From assembly GCA_041648735.1 (NCBI GenBank), contig JBAZOO010000005.1, positions 1 to 64,000 of the forward strand: a DNA stretch of 64,000 bases, given 5' to 3'. Shown here in pieces: positions 52,984 to 61,651 of the stretch. How positions within the stretch are numbered: position 1 is the first letter of the stretch; every line of letters begins with the position of its first letter. The notes below the pieces were generated by a model that saw nothing but the letters and a program-made list of their open reading frames with translations, ran no database searches and was not told the origin of the DNA. The position numbers and the translations under genes are program-made. The DNA is from JBAZOO01 sp041648735 (GTDB lineage Bacteria > Verrucomicrobiota > Lentisphaeria > Oligosphaerales > CAITYL01).

Positions 52984-54144
52984 TCAGGGGATTTCGAGGC
53001 AAGCCGGGGCGCGGGTCAGCTTTTCGCAGCCGCCGGCGGTGACCACGACCACGTCCTCCAGGCGGATGCCGCCCCAGGCCGGGTCGTAGGTGCCGGGCTC
53101 GACGGTGATGACCTCCCCTTCCCGCAACGGCTCGGTGGCGGTGGAATTGACCCGCGGCGCCTCATGCACCTCCAGCCCGAGCCCGTGGCCGAGGCCGTGG
53201 AAGAAGCCGACGGGCGGATTGGCGTCCAGATCGGTGGGGAAGCCGGCGGCGTCGAGGACACCCTTGGCGGCGAGGTGGATCTCCTTGGGGATCGCGCCGG
53301 CCCGGACCAGGGCGAGGGCCGTTTCCTGGGCCTGGCGCACCGCCGCCCAGGCCCGGCGGACGACCGGGGCCGCCTCCCCCTTGACCACCGTCCGGGTGAG
53401 GTCGCCGAAGTAGCCGGTGCGGTCCACCCGCGGGAAGATGTCGAGCACCAACGGCTCGTGGGCGCGGATCGGCCCTTCGCCGGCCTGGTGCGGATCGGCC
53501 CCTTGCGCCCCCGGGGCCACAATGGTGTGCGCCGCGGTGCCGCCGGCCCGGGCGATGGCGGCGGCGATTTCGCCCCGGAGCCGCTCGGCGGTGAGTGCCG
53601 CCCCCTCCCACCACAGGATCCGGTCGGGGCCGGGGACGGCCTCGCGGAGGATCGCCAGCGCCCGGTCGAGGCCGAGTTCGGCCAGGGCCACCCCGTCCCG
53701 GATCCGGGCGACTTCCGCCACATCCTTCCGTTGCCGCTCGGGGAAGAAACGGTCGACGGGCACCACCTCCAGCCCGGCGGCGGCCAGCTTCCGCGCCAGC
53801 CCGCAGGGCGTCGCCGCCGGCGTCTCCCAGCGATCCAGCCCATGCCGCCGGGCCAGCGTGGCCAGCACGGCCTCCGGTGGCAGCTTGACGGTGGACTCCA
53901 ACCCGTAGCGCTCGCGGAACTCCTGCTCGGCCAGCACGGCGACGCCGGGCCGCACCGCCTTGCGGGCACGGCCGACCTCCAGCGGGCTCAGCAGCGCCGC
54001 CGTCAGCCCCGGCACGGCGAACCAGAGGAAGGCATCCGGCGTCTGCAAGCCGGTGGCATAGAGCATGTCGGCGGAACTTTCGCCGGCGGCCCAGATGAAG
54101 CGGCCGGTGGCGATGGCGGCGTTGGCGGTGGCGGCATCCGTCAT
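52984..54144 (-). CDS. M24 family Xaa-Pro peptidase-like protein, copy 1
   Basis: 386 aa. A creatinase/aminopeptidase N-terminal domain (~1-150) precedes a pita-bread catalytic domain with metal ligands in LVLDIFPRVDRTGYFGDLTRT (two Asp), GLGHGLGLEVHE (His), ITVEPGTYD (Glu) and IRLEDVVVV (Glu). It cleaves X-Pro bonds in the cytoplasm if active; all five ligands appear present. GGAGA precedes the ATG at 54144. A nearly identical complete copy is at 57918-59078. Confidence 0.9.
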   Translation of the reverse strand: MTDAATANAAIATGRFIWAAGESSADMLYATGLQTPDAFLWFAVPGLTAALLSPLEVGRARKAVRPGVAVLAEQEFRERYGLESTVKLPPEAVLATLARRHGLDRWETPAATPCGLARKLAAAGLEVVPVDRFFPERQRKDVAEVARIRDGVALAELGLDRALAILREAVPGPDRILWWEGAALTAERLRGEIAAAIARAGGTAAHTIVAPGAQGADPHQAGEGPIRAHEPLVLDIFPRVDRTGYFGDLTRTVVKGEAAPVVRRAWAAVRQAQETALALVRAGAIPKEIHLAAKGVLDAAGFPTDLDANPPVGFFHGLGHGLGLEVHEAPRVNSTATEPLREGEVITVEPGTYDPAWGGIRLEDVVVVTAGGCEKLTRAPACLEIP

Positions 54145-54197
54145 GGAACTCTCCGGGATGGGCTGGACAGCCCCCAACATAATCGCGGATTCCGATT

Positions 54198-54260
54198 CCC
54201 GGTTGCCGGTTGCCGATTCCCGGGTGCCGGTTGCCGATTCCCGGGTGCCGGTTGCCGAAT
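54198..54260. repeat. 21-bp tandem repeat
   Basis: The unit CCGGTTGCCGATTCCCGGGTG is present about 2-3 times here; the corresponding place near 59130 has no extra unit. It lies between the peptidase start and the GT9 fragment. Confidence 0.75.
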
Positions 54261-54271
54261 TGGAACCTGGC

Positions 54272-54363
54272 TCAGAGGCAATGGCAGCGGCCCAAGGGAC
54301 GCCACACCCGCGGCTCGGTGGCGACGAACCGCGCCAGCACCGGGATCCCCAGCGCCGCCGCCA
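54272..54363 (-). pseudogene. 3' fragment of the GT9 glycosyltransferase gene
   Basis: It encodes only the last ~30 residues (LAAALGIPVLARFVATEPRVWRPLGRCHCL) of the complete gene at 59164-60015. Homology stops abruptly at 54363, the right edge of the duplicated block. Confidence 0.85.
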
Positions 54364-54569
54364 GGATTGCCGCCCTGCCGCGCCTGGAGCTGGCCGCCAC
54401 CACCACCGGAGCCGCCACGGGGCCGGCGGAGCCCGACCGCGCCGCCCTGCTGGCCGCCCTGGCACGCCTGGCGGACTCCGCACCCACGGAAGCCGTCCGC
54501 CGGGCCGTGGCGCTGCTGCGGGAGGGCGGGAAGATTCCCCCCAATGGGCAATGGCAAGTCGGCCGCTGA
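54364..54569 (+). pseudogene. C-terminal remnant of an unidentified gene
   Basis: Beginning at the duplication edge, a plus-strand frame reads ALPRLELAATTTGAATG...LLAALARLADSAPTEAVRRAVALLREGGKIPPN and stops at 54567. The Ala/Leu/Arg-rich helical pattern and codon use are gene-like, but there is no start. It is probably the cut end of a gene that once lay next to the inserted segment. Family unknown. Confidence 0.45.
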
Positions 54570-54588
54570 CCCAAGGAGGGTTCCATCA

Positions 54589-54804
54589 ATGGGAACGCAA
54601 AAAATCTGCTTGGACTGCCGCCTACGCTTCCCCATGGACGCCAAGGCGTGCCCCCGCTGCGGGGGGGATGAATACGGCATCGAGGCCGGCGAGATCACTG
54701 CCCCCCCGTTCCCGAAACCGCCAGAAGGGACCGCGCCGCCGCCAATCTCTTGGGTTTTCGCTTGTGTGCCCAGAACGCGGTGTGCTATATTGGCCACGCC
54801 TTGA
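54589..54804 (+). CDS. Small zinc-ribbon protein, possibly truncated
   Basis: 71 aa. The N-terminus MGTQKICLDCRLRFPMDAKACPRCGGDEYG has two CxxC knuckles for one zinc. AAGGAGGG lies 8 bases upstream, an excellent ribosome site. The last ~20 residues (after PPPIS) coincide with the drop in GC near 54755 and look unrelated, so the native C-terminus may have been replaced at an island edge. Role unknown. Confidence 0.65.
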   Translation: MGTQKICLDCRLRFPMDAKACPRCGGDEYGIEAGEITAPPFPKPPEGTAPPPISWVFACVPRTRCAILATP

Positions 54805-54935
54805 ATCCGTTATACCGGCTGTCTGCGGAACGCCGGGGCAGGAGACACTGCAAGAACAGGAACGATGGCTGTCCGTTGAGTAGCGGTCGGCACTGACGGA
54901 AACGTGGGCAACGACGAGTAGAGAGGAAGTGCATC

Positions 54936-55388
54936 ATGGCGCAGTGTGTTACTTGCGGGGCAAGTCTGAAACCGGGGGCAACACGGTGCGTTAAATGTGG
55001 AACTGCGCTGGAAGTGGTTGCACCACCTCCACAAGCGCAACAGCCACAGTATGCGCCCCCTGCACAACCGTATCCTCAACAACCGCAGGTACGCTATGTT
55101 CAGCAACCGCAGCAGGCCCAAGCGCCCCGTTGTACCAAGAGCAAGACGACGGCTGCCACCCTTGCCATCCTGCTGGGCGCACTGGGTGTTCACAAGTTCT
55201 ATCTCGGCAAGAAGTGGCAAGGCTTTCTCTACCTTTTCTTCCTCGACATCTCTATTAGCAACGCATTGTGCGATGGCGAGTTGATATTATGGGTGCCGAA
55301 GATCCTGTGGTTTTTCGGATTGTGCGAGGGGATCTATTACTCGACGATGAAAGAAGAAGTGTTTTGCCAGAAGTACGGCCAGAAGTAG
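54936..55388 (+). CDS. Zinc-ribbon plus TM2-domain membrane protein
   Basis: 150 aa. An N-terminal zinc ribbon (CVTCG...CVKCG) is followed by a Gln/Pro-rich linker (~30-65) and a TM2 domain (~68-150) with two membrane helices and the family's GALGVHKFYLGKKWQGFLYLF motif. GAGAGGAAG precedes the ATG. GC is clearly lower than in surrounding genes. It is the first of three plus-strand genes of the inserted segment. Confidence 0.85.
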   Translation: MAQCVTCGASLKPGATRCVKCGTALEVVAPPPQAQQPQYAPPAQPYPQQPQVRYVQQPQQAQAPRCTKSKTTAATLAILLGALGVHKFYLGKKWQGFLYLFFLDISISNALCDGELILWVPKILWFFGLCEGIYYSTMKEEVFCQKYGQK

Positions 55389-55402
55389 GAGGGTTCATCG
55401 CC

Positions 55403-56212
55403 ATGACTTCACACATTCAAAGACCGACCCCAATGAAGTTTGTGTTGGCGGTGATCGGATTGACCGCCACGGCCATACTTGTGACCGCGACAGGTGGCTA
55501 CCTTGTAACCGAACCACCAAGAGGCTTCATGGTTTGGGTTGGGATTGGGTTCTTATGTACAATCGAATTCCTTGCAGGAATTCTGACGGTCAACATCTTC
55601 GCTCGTGCTCGCTGCGAGTACCGGCCAAGCGGCGCGATACTGGCAATAACTTATGGCATCATCGGGGCGTTTGCAGCATCCGGGTTGCTGAGCATCGTGG
55701 TGTACTGGGTATTGCGGGACAGCGAGGGATCGAAGGACGGGGCTTTCACTGCCGCCATGATGGCAATTACCGTCTTCTGGTTCATCGTTGCAGTCGTGTT
55801 ATACGCATATGATTTGCACAGTCAGGCGGTCGCGCGCCCGTCCAAGGAGAAGCGTGCAGAACACAAGAACGTCGCCAAGTCACTAGCACCGCTACTGTCC
55901 GCTCTTCGTGCATTCAAGACCACGGACGACAGCGTGCGCACCCGTGTTTCCGTAGCGCTAAAGAAGCTTGAATCCATTGATGGTGCCTTTTCGCATTCTT
56001 ACGGAGGTGGCATGGGATCATGGGAAGGAGGGCGCCAACATCCTTCTCCATCAGGTGAAGATCAAACACTTCAAGAGAACGCCGGAAGATTGGCGAGTCT
56101 CGCCCCTCGGTTCTCAGGTGGGATCGCAACCGATGTTGGATCGACGCTAACCGAAATTGAACAATGCATTGAAACAGTGTCGCGATCTTTGGACGAGGTT
56201 GAGCTTCGATAG
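55403..56212 (+). CDS. Membrane protein of unknown function (four helices, coiled C-terminus)
   Basis: 269 aa. Four hydrophobic helices (~13-33, ~45-65, ~77-97, ~115-135) are followed by a basic, helical cytoplasmic tail with a possible coiled coil. TAGGAGGG lies 10 bases before the ATG and directly after the upstream stop, so it is probably co-translated with the TM2 gene. No family recognised. The C-terminal LTEIEQCIETVSRSLDEVELR suggests helical packing with partners. Confidence 0.7.
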   Translation: MTSHIQRPTPMKFVLAVIGLTATAILVTATGGYLVTEPPRGFMVWVGIGFLCTIEFLAGILTVNIFARARCEYRPSGAILAITYGIIGAFAASGLLSIVVYWVLRDSEGSKDGAFTAAMMAITVFWFIVAVVLYAYDLHSQAVARPSKEKRAEHKNVAKSLAPLLSALRAFKTTDDSVRTRVSVALKKLESIDGAFSHSYGGGMGSWEGGRQHPSPSGEDQTLQENAGRLASLAPRFSGGIATDVGSTLTEIEQCIETVSRSLDEVELR

Positions 56213-56224
56213 GAGGAATCAGCC

Positions 56225-57244
56225 ATGCCAATTCTTGACATCATTGAGTTCTTTGACGACACAGGTGAAATTATAGTCTCCAAGATCCCGTACGAAAGAT
56301 CAGGTGAGTTTCGGCTTGGCACTCAACTTGTTGTACAGGAAAGTCAAAATGCCATCTTCTTCCGCGATGGACAAGCCTTGGATGGTTTTGGGCCAGGTCG
56401 CCATACGCTTTCTACTCAGAACCTGCCGCTCTTGGGCAGGATCATTGGCGCGCCTTTTGGAGGCAAGTCGCCTTTCAGAAGCTATGTCTATTTTATTGCC
56501 ACAAAGACGTTCATCAATCTTGGTTGGGGAACTCAGTCGCCTGTTTTGTTCCGTGATACTGATTTCCGCATGATTAGCCTTCGCGCACACGGGGCGTTTT
56601 CCGTCCGAATAGTGAAGCCGAGAACCTTTCTCAATACACTTGTTGGAACGCGCGGGATGGAGACGACCTTTGCTTTGGAGGAATTCTTCAGGACTGTGAT
56701 CGTGTCGAGACTGAACGAGGCGCTCGGGTCGATAATGAAGTCTATTCTCGACCTTCCCGTTCACTACAACACAATCGCTTTGAAAACCAAAGAAGCCGTC
56801 GCTACGGATTTCGATCAGTATGGCATCCAGCTAGTCGACCTTCTGGTTCAAGCGATAACCCCGCATCCAGAAGTCCAAGAAATGATTAATCGTGCAAGTG
56901 GGGTTGCCGCGCAGGATGCGGAGAAGTACAAGCAAATTGCAGCGGCAGATGCCATGAGAGACGCTGCAAAGAATCCCGGCGGCTTAGCTGGCGATGGAAT
57001 GGGGGCTGGCATGGGTCTCGCGCTTGGGTTCGGCATGGCTCAACAGATGGCGCAAGGACTCGCGCCGACCCGACCGTCAGATGCGCGTCCGACAGGTGCC
57101 AGCCCACGAGAAACTGCCTCATCTAAGATGTCGCCGTCTGAATTGAAGACAAAACTGAAGGAGTTGAAGGAACTCAAGGATGAGGGGCTCATTGGCGACG
57201 CTGACTTTGAAGAGCAAAAGCGCCGACTATTGACCATGATTTAG
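56225..57244 (+). CDS. SPFH-domain (YdjI/virion-core-like) protein with C-terminal SHOCT
   Basis: 339 aa. An SPFH-type domain of the YdjI family spans ~1-215 (IVSKIPYERSGEFRLGTQLVVQESQNAIFFRDGQALDGFGPGRHTL; FRDTDFRMISLRAHGAFSVRI). A Gly/Met-rich linker follows, and then a short SHOCT helix pair (LKELKELKDEGLIGDADFEEQKRRLL). Such proteins organise at membranes, often with PspA/LiaH or zinc-ribbon partners. AGGAGG lies just upstream (12 bases after the preceding stop). Low GC, same insert as the previous two genes. Confidence 0.85.
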   Translation: MPILDIIEFFDDTGEIIVSKIPYERSGEFRLGTQLVVQESQNAIFFRDGQALDGFGPGRHTLSTQNLPLLGRIIGAPFGGKSPFRSYVYFIATKTFINLGWGTQSPVLFRDTDFRMISLRAHGAFSVRIVKPRTFLNTLVGTRGMETTFALEEFFRTVIVSRLNEALGSIMKSILDLPVHYNTIALKTKEAVATDFDQYGIQLVDLLVQAITPHPEVQEMINRASGVAAQDAEKYKQIAAADAMRDAAKNPGGLAGDGMGAGMGLALGFGMAQQMAQGLAPTRPSDARPTGASPRETASSKMSPSELKTKLKELKELKDEGLIGDADFEEQKRRLLTMI

Positions 57245-57420
57245 AGAGCCAAACAAGGGCCTGACCGGCGCGGGGCCGCGCGTGGTCTTGATTACCTTGC
57301 GTCAACCAACCGTACCGCCTTCCTGCGCCACGTCGCCTTCTTCAGAGACGGGTAAGCTTCTGCAACCTGCCCCCGCCGCCAGGCGAACGGGATGCGCTCC
57401 ACACGGCAACCCCGGATGTC

Positions 57421-57876
57421 CCCGAGGGGTTCCCGCGGGAGGCGGCCGGGGAGCAGCTCCTGGCATTTGCCAAGAGCCTCGGCCCGGTGGCGGCCAAGGC
57501 CGGGGTGACGGTCGTCCTGGAACCGCTCAACAGCAAGGAATGCAACGTGTTCAACACGGTGCCGGAATGCGCGGCCTTCGTCCGCCAAGTCAACCATCCC
57601 GCCATCCGCCTGCTGGTGGACGCCTACCACTGGTGCCAGGAAGGGGAGGGCGCGGCGGATTTGTTGGCGGCCGCGCCGCTCCTCGCCCATGCCCACCTCG
57701 CCTCCTGCCCCAACCGCCGCGGCCCCGGCGAGGAGGCGTGCGACTATTCCGCCTTCTTCCAGGCGCTCCAGGCCGGCGGCTATGCGGGCCGGCTCGCGGT
57801 GGAGGCCATCTGGCTCGACCTCGAGCGCAATGGCGCCGCCGCCGTCCGCCTCCTCGAACGCCTCCTGGCGGCCTGA
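57421..57876 (+). pseudogene. 5'-truncated duplicate of the sugar isomerase
   Basis: Identical in nearly every base to the last 456 bp of 52169-52942. The N-terminal ~106 codons are missing and the sequence before 57419 is unrelated. An internal ATG at 57487 could give a 129-aa product lacking half of the barrel, unlikely to be active. Confidence 0.88.
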
Positions 57877-57917
57877 TCCCAATTCAACTTCCGTGAAGGC
57901 AAACGGCCGGGGCCGGC

Positions 57918-59078
57918 TCAGGGGATTTCGAGGCAAGCCGGGGCGCGGGTCAGCTTTTCGCAGCCGCCGGCGGTGACCACGACCACGTCCTCCAGGCGGA
58001 TGCCGCCCCAGGCCGGGTCGTAGGTGCCGGGCTCGACGGTGATGACCTCCCCTTCCCGCAACGGCTCGGTGGCGGTGGAATTGACCCGCGGCGCCTCATG
58101 CACCTCCAGCCCGAGCCCGTGGCCGAGGCCGTGGAAGAAGCCGACGGGCGGATTGGCGTCCAGATCGGTGGGGAAGCCGGCGGCGTCGAGGACACCCTTG
58201 GCGGCGAGGTGGATCTCCTTGGGGATCGCGCCGGCCCGGACCAGGGCGAGGGCCGTTTCCTGGGCCTGGCGCACCGCCGCCCAGGCCCGGCGGACGACCG
58301 GGGCCGCCTCCCCCTTGACCACCGTCCGGGTGAGGTCGCCGAAGTAGCCGGTGCGGTCCACCCGCGGGAAGATGTCGAGCACCAACGGCTCGTGGGCGCG
58401 GATCGGCCCTTCGCCGGCCTGGTGCGGATCGGCCCCTTGCGCCCCCGGGGCCACAATGGTGTGCGCCGCGGTGCCGCCGGCCCGGGCGATGGCGGCGGCG
58501 ATTTCGCCCCGGAGCCGCTCGGCGGTGAGTGCCGCCCCCTCCCACCACAGGATCCGGTCGGGGCCGGGGACGGCCTCGCGGAGGATCGCCAGCGCCCGGT
58601 CGAGGCCGAGTTCGGCCAGGGCCACCCCGTCCCGGATCCGGGCGACTTCCGCCACATCCTTCCGTTGCCGCTCGGGGAAGAAACGGTCGACGGGCACCAC
58701 CTCCAGCCCGGCGGCGGCCAGCTTCCGCGCCAGCCCGCAGGGCGTCGCCGCCGGCGTCTCCCAGCGATCCAGCCCATGCCGCCGGGCCAGCGTGGCCAGC
58801 ACGGCCTCCGGTGGCAGCTTGACGGTGGACTCCAACCCGTAGCGCTCGCGGAACTCCTGCTCGGCCAGCACGGCGACGCCGGGCCGCACCGCCTTGCGGG
58901 CACGGCCGACCTCCAGCGGGCTCAGCAGCGCCGCCGTCAGTCCCGGGACGGCGAACCAGAGGAACGGATCCGGCGTCTGCAACCCGGTGGCATAGAGCAT
59001 GTCGGCGGAACTTTCGCCGGCGGCCCAGATGAAGCGGCCGGTGGCGATGGCGGCGTTGGCGGTGGCGGCATCCGTCAT
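57918..59078 (-). CDS. M24 family Xaa-Pro peptidase-like protein, copy 2
   Basis: 386 aa, differing from copy 1 in very few residues (for example DPFLW for DAFLW near residue 37). All metal ligands are retained, so both copies could be active. The upstream sequence differs slightly (MLRTFQPIPESS versus MLGAVQPIPESS before the ATG). It is followed on the same strand, upstream, by the intact GT9 gene, suggesting this copy keeps the original right-hand context. Confidence 0.9.
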   Translation of the reverse strand: MTDAATANAAIATGRFIWAAGESSADMLYATGLQTPDPFLWFAVPGLTAALLSPLEVGRARKAVRPGVAVLAEQEFRERYGLESTVKLPPEAVLATLARRHGLDRWETPAATPCGLARKLAAAGLEVVPVDRFFPERQRKDVAEVARIRDGVALAELGLDRALAILREAVPGPDRILWWEGAALTAERLRGEIAAAIARAGGTAAHTIVAPGAQGADPHQAGEGPIRAHEPLVLDIFPRVDRTGYFGDLTRTVVKGEAAPVVRRAWAAVRQAQETALALVRAGAIPKEIHLAAKGVLDAAGFPTDLDANPPVGFFHGLGHGLGLEVHEAPRVNSTATEPLREGEVITVEPGTYDPAWGGIRLEDVVVVTAGGCEKLTRAPACLEIP

Positions 59079-59163
59079 GGAACTCTCCGGGATGGGCTGG
59101 AAAGTCCTCAACATAATCGCGGATTCCGATTCCCGGTTGCCGGTTGCCGAATTGGAACCTGGC

Positions 59164-60015
59164 TCAGAGGCAATGGCAGCGGCCCAAGGGACGCCACACC
59201 CGCGGCTCGGTGGCGACGAACCGCGCCAGCACCGGAATCCCCAGCGCCGCCGCCAGGTGCGACACCCCCGAGTCGTTGCCCACAAACCGCCGCGCCCGCC
59301 GCCGCAGCGCCGCCGCCAGTTCCGCCAACGCCAAACCCTCCACCACTTCCGCCGCGACGCCGGCCGCCGCCAGCGCCGCCAGCACCGGCCCGCGCACGGC
59401 GGCGTCCGCCTCCCCGAACGAGACCACCACCGGCGCCCCGGCCGTCCGGAGCCGCCAGCGCCGGGCGACCTCCGCAAACCAGGCCGGCGCCGCGTTCTTC
59501 CGCGGGCTCCCGCTCCCCGGATGCAGCCACAGCGCGGCCGCCTCCCGGTTGCGGCCCGCCGCGGCCGGCTTCCCCCAGGACGCCAGTTGCGGAGTCCGCA
59601 ACAAGTCGGCGGGGACGGGCAGGCCGGCGGCGCGCAGGAAGCTGGCGGCGGCGGGTTCCGGGCCGGTGGGGCGGGGGGGGATCCAGGTGGGCGTGATCCC
59701 GTGCCGGGCCAGGTTCGCGGCGAGGGTGGGATCCGCTGCCAGGAAGGCCAGGAACCGCCCGCCGCGCCAGGTTTCCGGCAGCGTTGCGGACTCCGCAAAC
59801 AAGGCTGTGCCGGCCGCGGAGTCCGCATCCCGGAAGGTGATGGCCGTGGCCAGTTCCGGCGGCAGCAGGGGGCGGTAGGCGGGGCGGGAGAGCAGGATGA
59901 CCGGATCGCCGCGCCGGAGCAGTTCCCGCAGCAGCGGCAGGGTCAGCAGGAAATCGCCGAGGGCGCCGTTGCGGTAGACGATGGCCGGGGCCTGGGCGGG
60001 GCGGCCGGCGCCCAT
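59164..60015 (-). CDS. Glycosyltransferase family 9 (heptosyltransferase-like)
   Basis: 283 aa, shorter than LPS heptosyltransferases (~320-350). The N-terminus AIVYRNGALGDFLLTLPLLRELLRRGDPV carries the GT9 acceptor-domain pattern with catalytic Asp in GALGD. The C-terminus has LHPGSGSPRKNAAPAWFAEVARRW and the nucleotide-sugar site FVGNDSGVSHLAAALGIPVLARF. It probably adds a sugar to lipopolysaccharide or another glycan. The start overlaps the TPR gene stop by 1 base (TGATG). It contains three iterated-palindrome copies: two perfect (59588, 59785) and one near-perfect (59815). Confidence 0.88.
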   Translation of the reverse strand: MGAGRPAQAPAIVYRNGALGDFLLTLPLLRELLRRGDPVILLSRPAYRPLLPPELATAITFRDADSAAGTALFAESATLPETWRGGRFLAFLAADPTLAANLARHGITPTWIPPRPTGPEPAAASFLRAAGLPVPADLLRTPQLASWGKPAAAGRNREAAALWLHPGSGSPRKNAAPAWFAEVARRWRLRTAGAPVVVSFGEADAAVRGPVLAALAAAGVAAEVVEGLALAELAAALRRRARRFVGNDSGVSHLAAALGIPVLARFVATEPRVWRPLGRCHCL

Positions 60016-60665
60016 CACGGGGCGAGCCGCTTCAGGGCCTCCAGCGCCTGGTCGGCCACATTGCCCTTGGCCCCGGCGACCGCCAGGCGGTAGTGGCTTT
60101 CGGCCTCCGCCCGCTTGCCGGCGGCTTCGGCGCAGCGGCCGGCGCCCAGCCGGGCCAGGGCGGCGAGATAGTCGTCCGAGCCTTGGCTGGCCTCGGCGGC
60201 GCTGACAAAGAGGGGCAGCGCCTCGGCCGGCCGGTTTTGCGCCTCGGCCGCCACCGCCTGGCCGTAGAAGGCCTTTGCCCGCAGCACGCTTTCCGGATGC
60301 ATGTTGCGGAAGACGTTGAACAGCTCCGCCGCCTTCGCGTACTGGCCGGCCTCGAGTTCGGCCTGGGCCTGGCGGAAGCGGGCGATCTCCTCGGCGCGGG
60401 TGCCGGCGTGCTCCACCACCACCTTGGCCAGCGCCTCCGGGGTCTGCGCCGCCGCCACGGCCGCCAAGGCGGAAGCCGTCTTCGCCTCCCGCCATTCGGC
60501 CGTCCAGCGCACCGCCGCCACGGCCGCGACCACGGCCACCAGGAGCCAGGTCAGGGTGTTGGCGTGCCGGGAGAGGAATTTCACCAGGGCGTCGGTGCCA
60601 TTGGTCTCGTGGCCGACGGCGATTTCGCCTTCGGCAAGGGTCGGCTTGGGCTGCGGCTTGGCCAT
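60015..60665 (-). CDS. TPR-repeat membrane protein, YfgM-like
   Basis: 216 aa. A cytoplasmic N-terminus (~1-36), one membrane helix (~38-56) and a periplasmic region of TPR-like helices (ARFRQAQAELEAGQYAKAAELFNVF; LPLFVSAAEASQGSDDYLAALARLGAGRCAEAAGKRAEAESHYRLAVA). YfgM-type proteins assist envelope protein handling; this assignment is by architecture only. I chose the ATG at 60665 because the membrane helix is then correctly placed. Confidence 0.72.
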   Translation of the reverse strand: MAKPQPKPTLAEGEIAVGHETNGTDALVKFLSRHANTLTWLLVAVVAAVAAVRWTAEWREAKTASALAAVAAAQTPEALAKVVVEHAGTRAEEIARFRQAQAELEAGQYAKAAELFNVFRNMHPESVLRAKAFYGQAVAAEAQNRPAEALPLFVSAAEASQGSDDYLAALARLGAGRCAEAAGKRAEAESHYRLAVAGAKGNVADQALEALKRLAP

Positions 60666-60758
60666 GCGGTCGGGTCTCCCAGGGCGGTGGGCGGGTGGCG
60701 GTCGGAGGCATTCCCAAAGGCCGGCTAATGTATCACCTGAAACCCCGCCTGCCCGCGC

Positions 60759-60786
60759 TTGCATTCATCTCCGGCTTCGGTAGAGT
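60759..60786 (+). promoter_or_regulatory. Candidate ispD promoter
   Basis: TTGCAT, a 16-bp spacer and TAGAGT, ending about 48 bp before the ispD start codon. A similar TTGCAT-16-TACCTT arrangement occurs at the window end (63972-63999). Confidence 0.45.
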
Positions 60787-60834
60787 AGGGGGCTTGGGTG
60801 GCCGCCGCCAACTGCCGCGCCTGGGGAGGGGAGA

Positions 60835-61575
60835 ATGGACGCACGCATGACGCCGAGAGCCGACAGCCCCTCCCATCCCCGACCCGTGCCGCCGCGCCAG
60901 CTCCCCGACTTCGGGCTGGTGCTGGCCGGCGGCGGCAGCGGCAGCCGCTTCGGCGCGGCAGGCAACAAGCTGTTGCTGGAATGGCGCGGCCTGGCCGTCT
61001 TCTGCCACCCCCTGCGCACCTTCCTGCCGTTCCTGGCGCCGGCGCACGTGGTGGTCACGGCGCCGCCGGCGCTGCTGGCGGAGTTCCGCGCGGCCTTGGC
61101 GGCGGCGGGGCTGCCGGTGGCCATCCGGGTGCTGCCGGGGGGCGTGACGCGGCTGGACTCGGTGGCCGCCGGGGTGGCCGCCCTGCCGCCGGCGGTGCGC
61201 CACGTGGCCGTCCAGGATGGTGCCCGCCCCTTGACTTCGGCGGAGCTGTTCCTGGCCTGTGCGGAGTCCGCACGGCGCCATGGCAGCGGCGTCGCGGCGC
61301 GGCCGGTCACCGACACGATCAAGGTGGCGGACGCCGCGGGGCTGGTCCTCGCCACCCCCGACCGCGCCAGCTTGTGGGCCGCGGAGACGCCGCAGGTTTT
61401 CCGGCGCGACTGGCTGGAGGACGGCTTGCGCTCGGCCCGCGCCCGCGGCGTGGCGGCCACCGACGACGCCCAGGCGGTAGAGCTGGCCGGCCATCCCGTC
61501 CGCCTGGTCCGCGCCACCGCGGCCAATCCGAAGATTACCTGGCCGGATGACTTGGAACGGCTGTTGCCGGCGTGA
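60835..61575 (+). CDS. ispD: 2-C-methyl-D-erythritol 4-phosphate cytidylyltransferase
   Basis: 246 aa. MEP pathway of isoprenoid synthesis: CTP plus MEP gives CDP-ME. Motifs: the nucleotide loop LAGGGSGSRFGAAGNKLLL (normally G-x-G-x-R-x-G...KQ; here N-K), GGVTRLDSV, VQDGARPL, PVTDTIKVAD, AAETPQVFRRDWL and TDDAQAVE. The N-terminus has ~20 extra residues before the fold. An in-gene palindrome copy (61260) encodes AESA. Confidence 0.9.
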   Translation: MDARMTPRADSPSHPRPVPPRQLPDFGLVLAGGGSGSRFGAAGNKLLLEWRGLAVFCHPLRTFLPFLAPAHVVVTAPPALLAEFRAALAAAGLPVAIRVLPGGVTRLDSVAAGVAALPPAVRHVAVQDGARPLTSAELFLACAESARRHGSGVAARPVTDTIKVADAAGLVLATPDRASLWAAETPQVFRRDWLEDGLRSARARGVAATDDAQAVELAGHPVRLVRATAANPKITWPDDLERLLPA

Positions 61576-61651
61576 TTGCGGGCGGCTTCCGGGGCTACAG
61601 TACCGGCGTTCTTCCACCGTCCCGGCCCGAACCTTGCGGAGTCCGCACCCC

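Larger units (their letters stand above)
52487..54363. repeat. Segmental duplication, left copy (1.88 kb)
   Basis: Matches 57421-59255 almost base for base with a constant offset of 4934 up to about 54190, then 4892 because this copy has two extra 21-bp units near 54198-54260. It contains the isomerase 3' part, the whole M24 peptidase gene and the GT9 3' end. Only scattered substitutions separate the copies, so the event is recent. Confidence 0.93.
57421..59255. repeat. Segmental duplication, right copy (1.84 kb)
   Basis: Right-hand partner of 52487-54363. Its left edge cuts the isomerase; its right edge runs smoothly into the full GT9 gene. The 176-bp stretch 57245-57420 before it shows no recognisable gene. 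Confidence 0.93.

Noticed and set aside
57245..57420. A possible transposase remnant at the left edge of the second duplication copy
   Set aside because: The minus-strand frame is basic and Trp-containing but too short to match any transposase family; no terminal inverted repeats or target duplication are visible.
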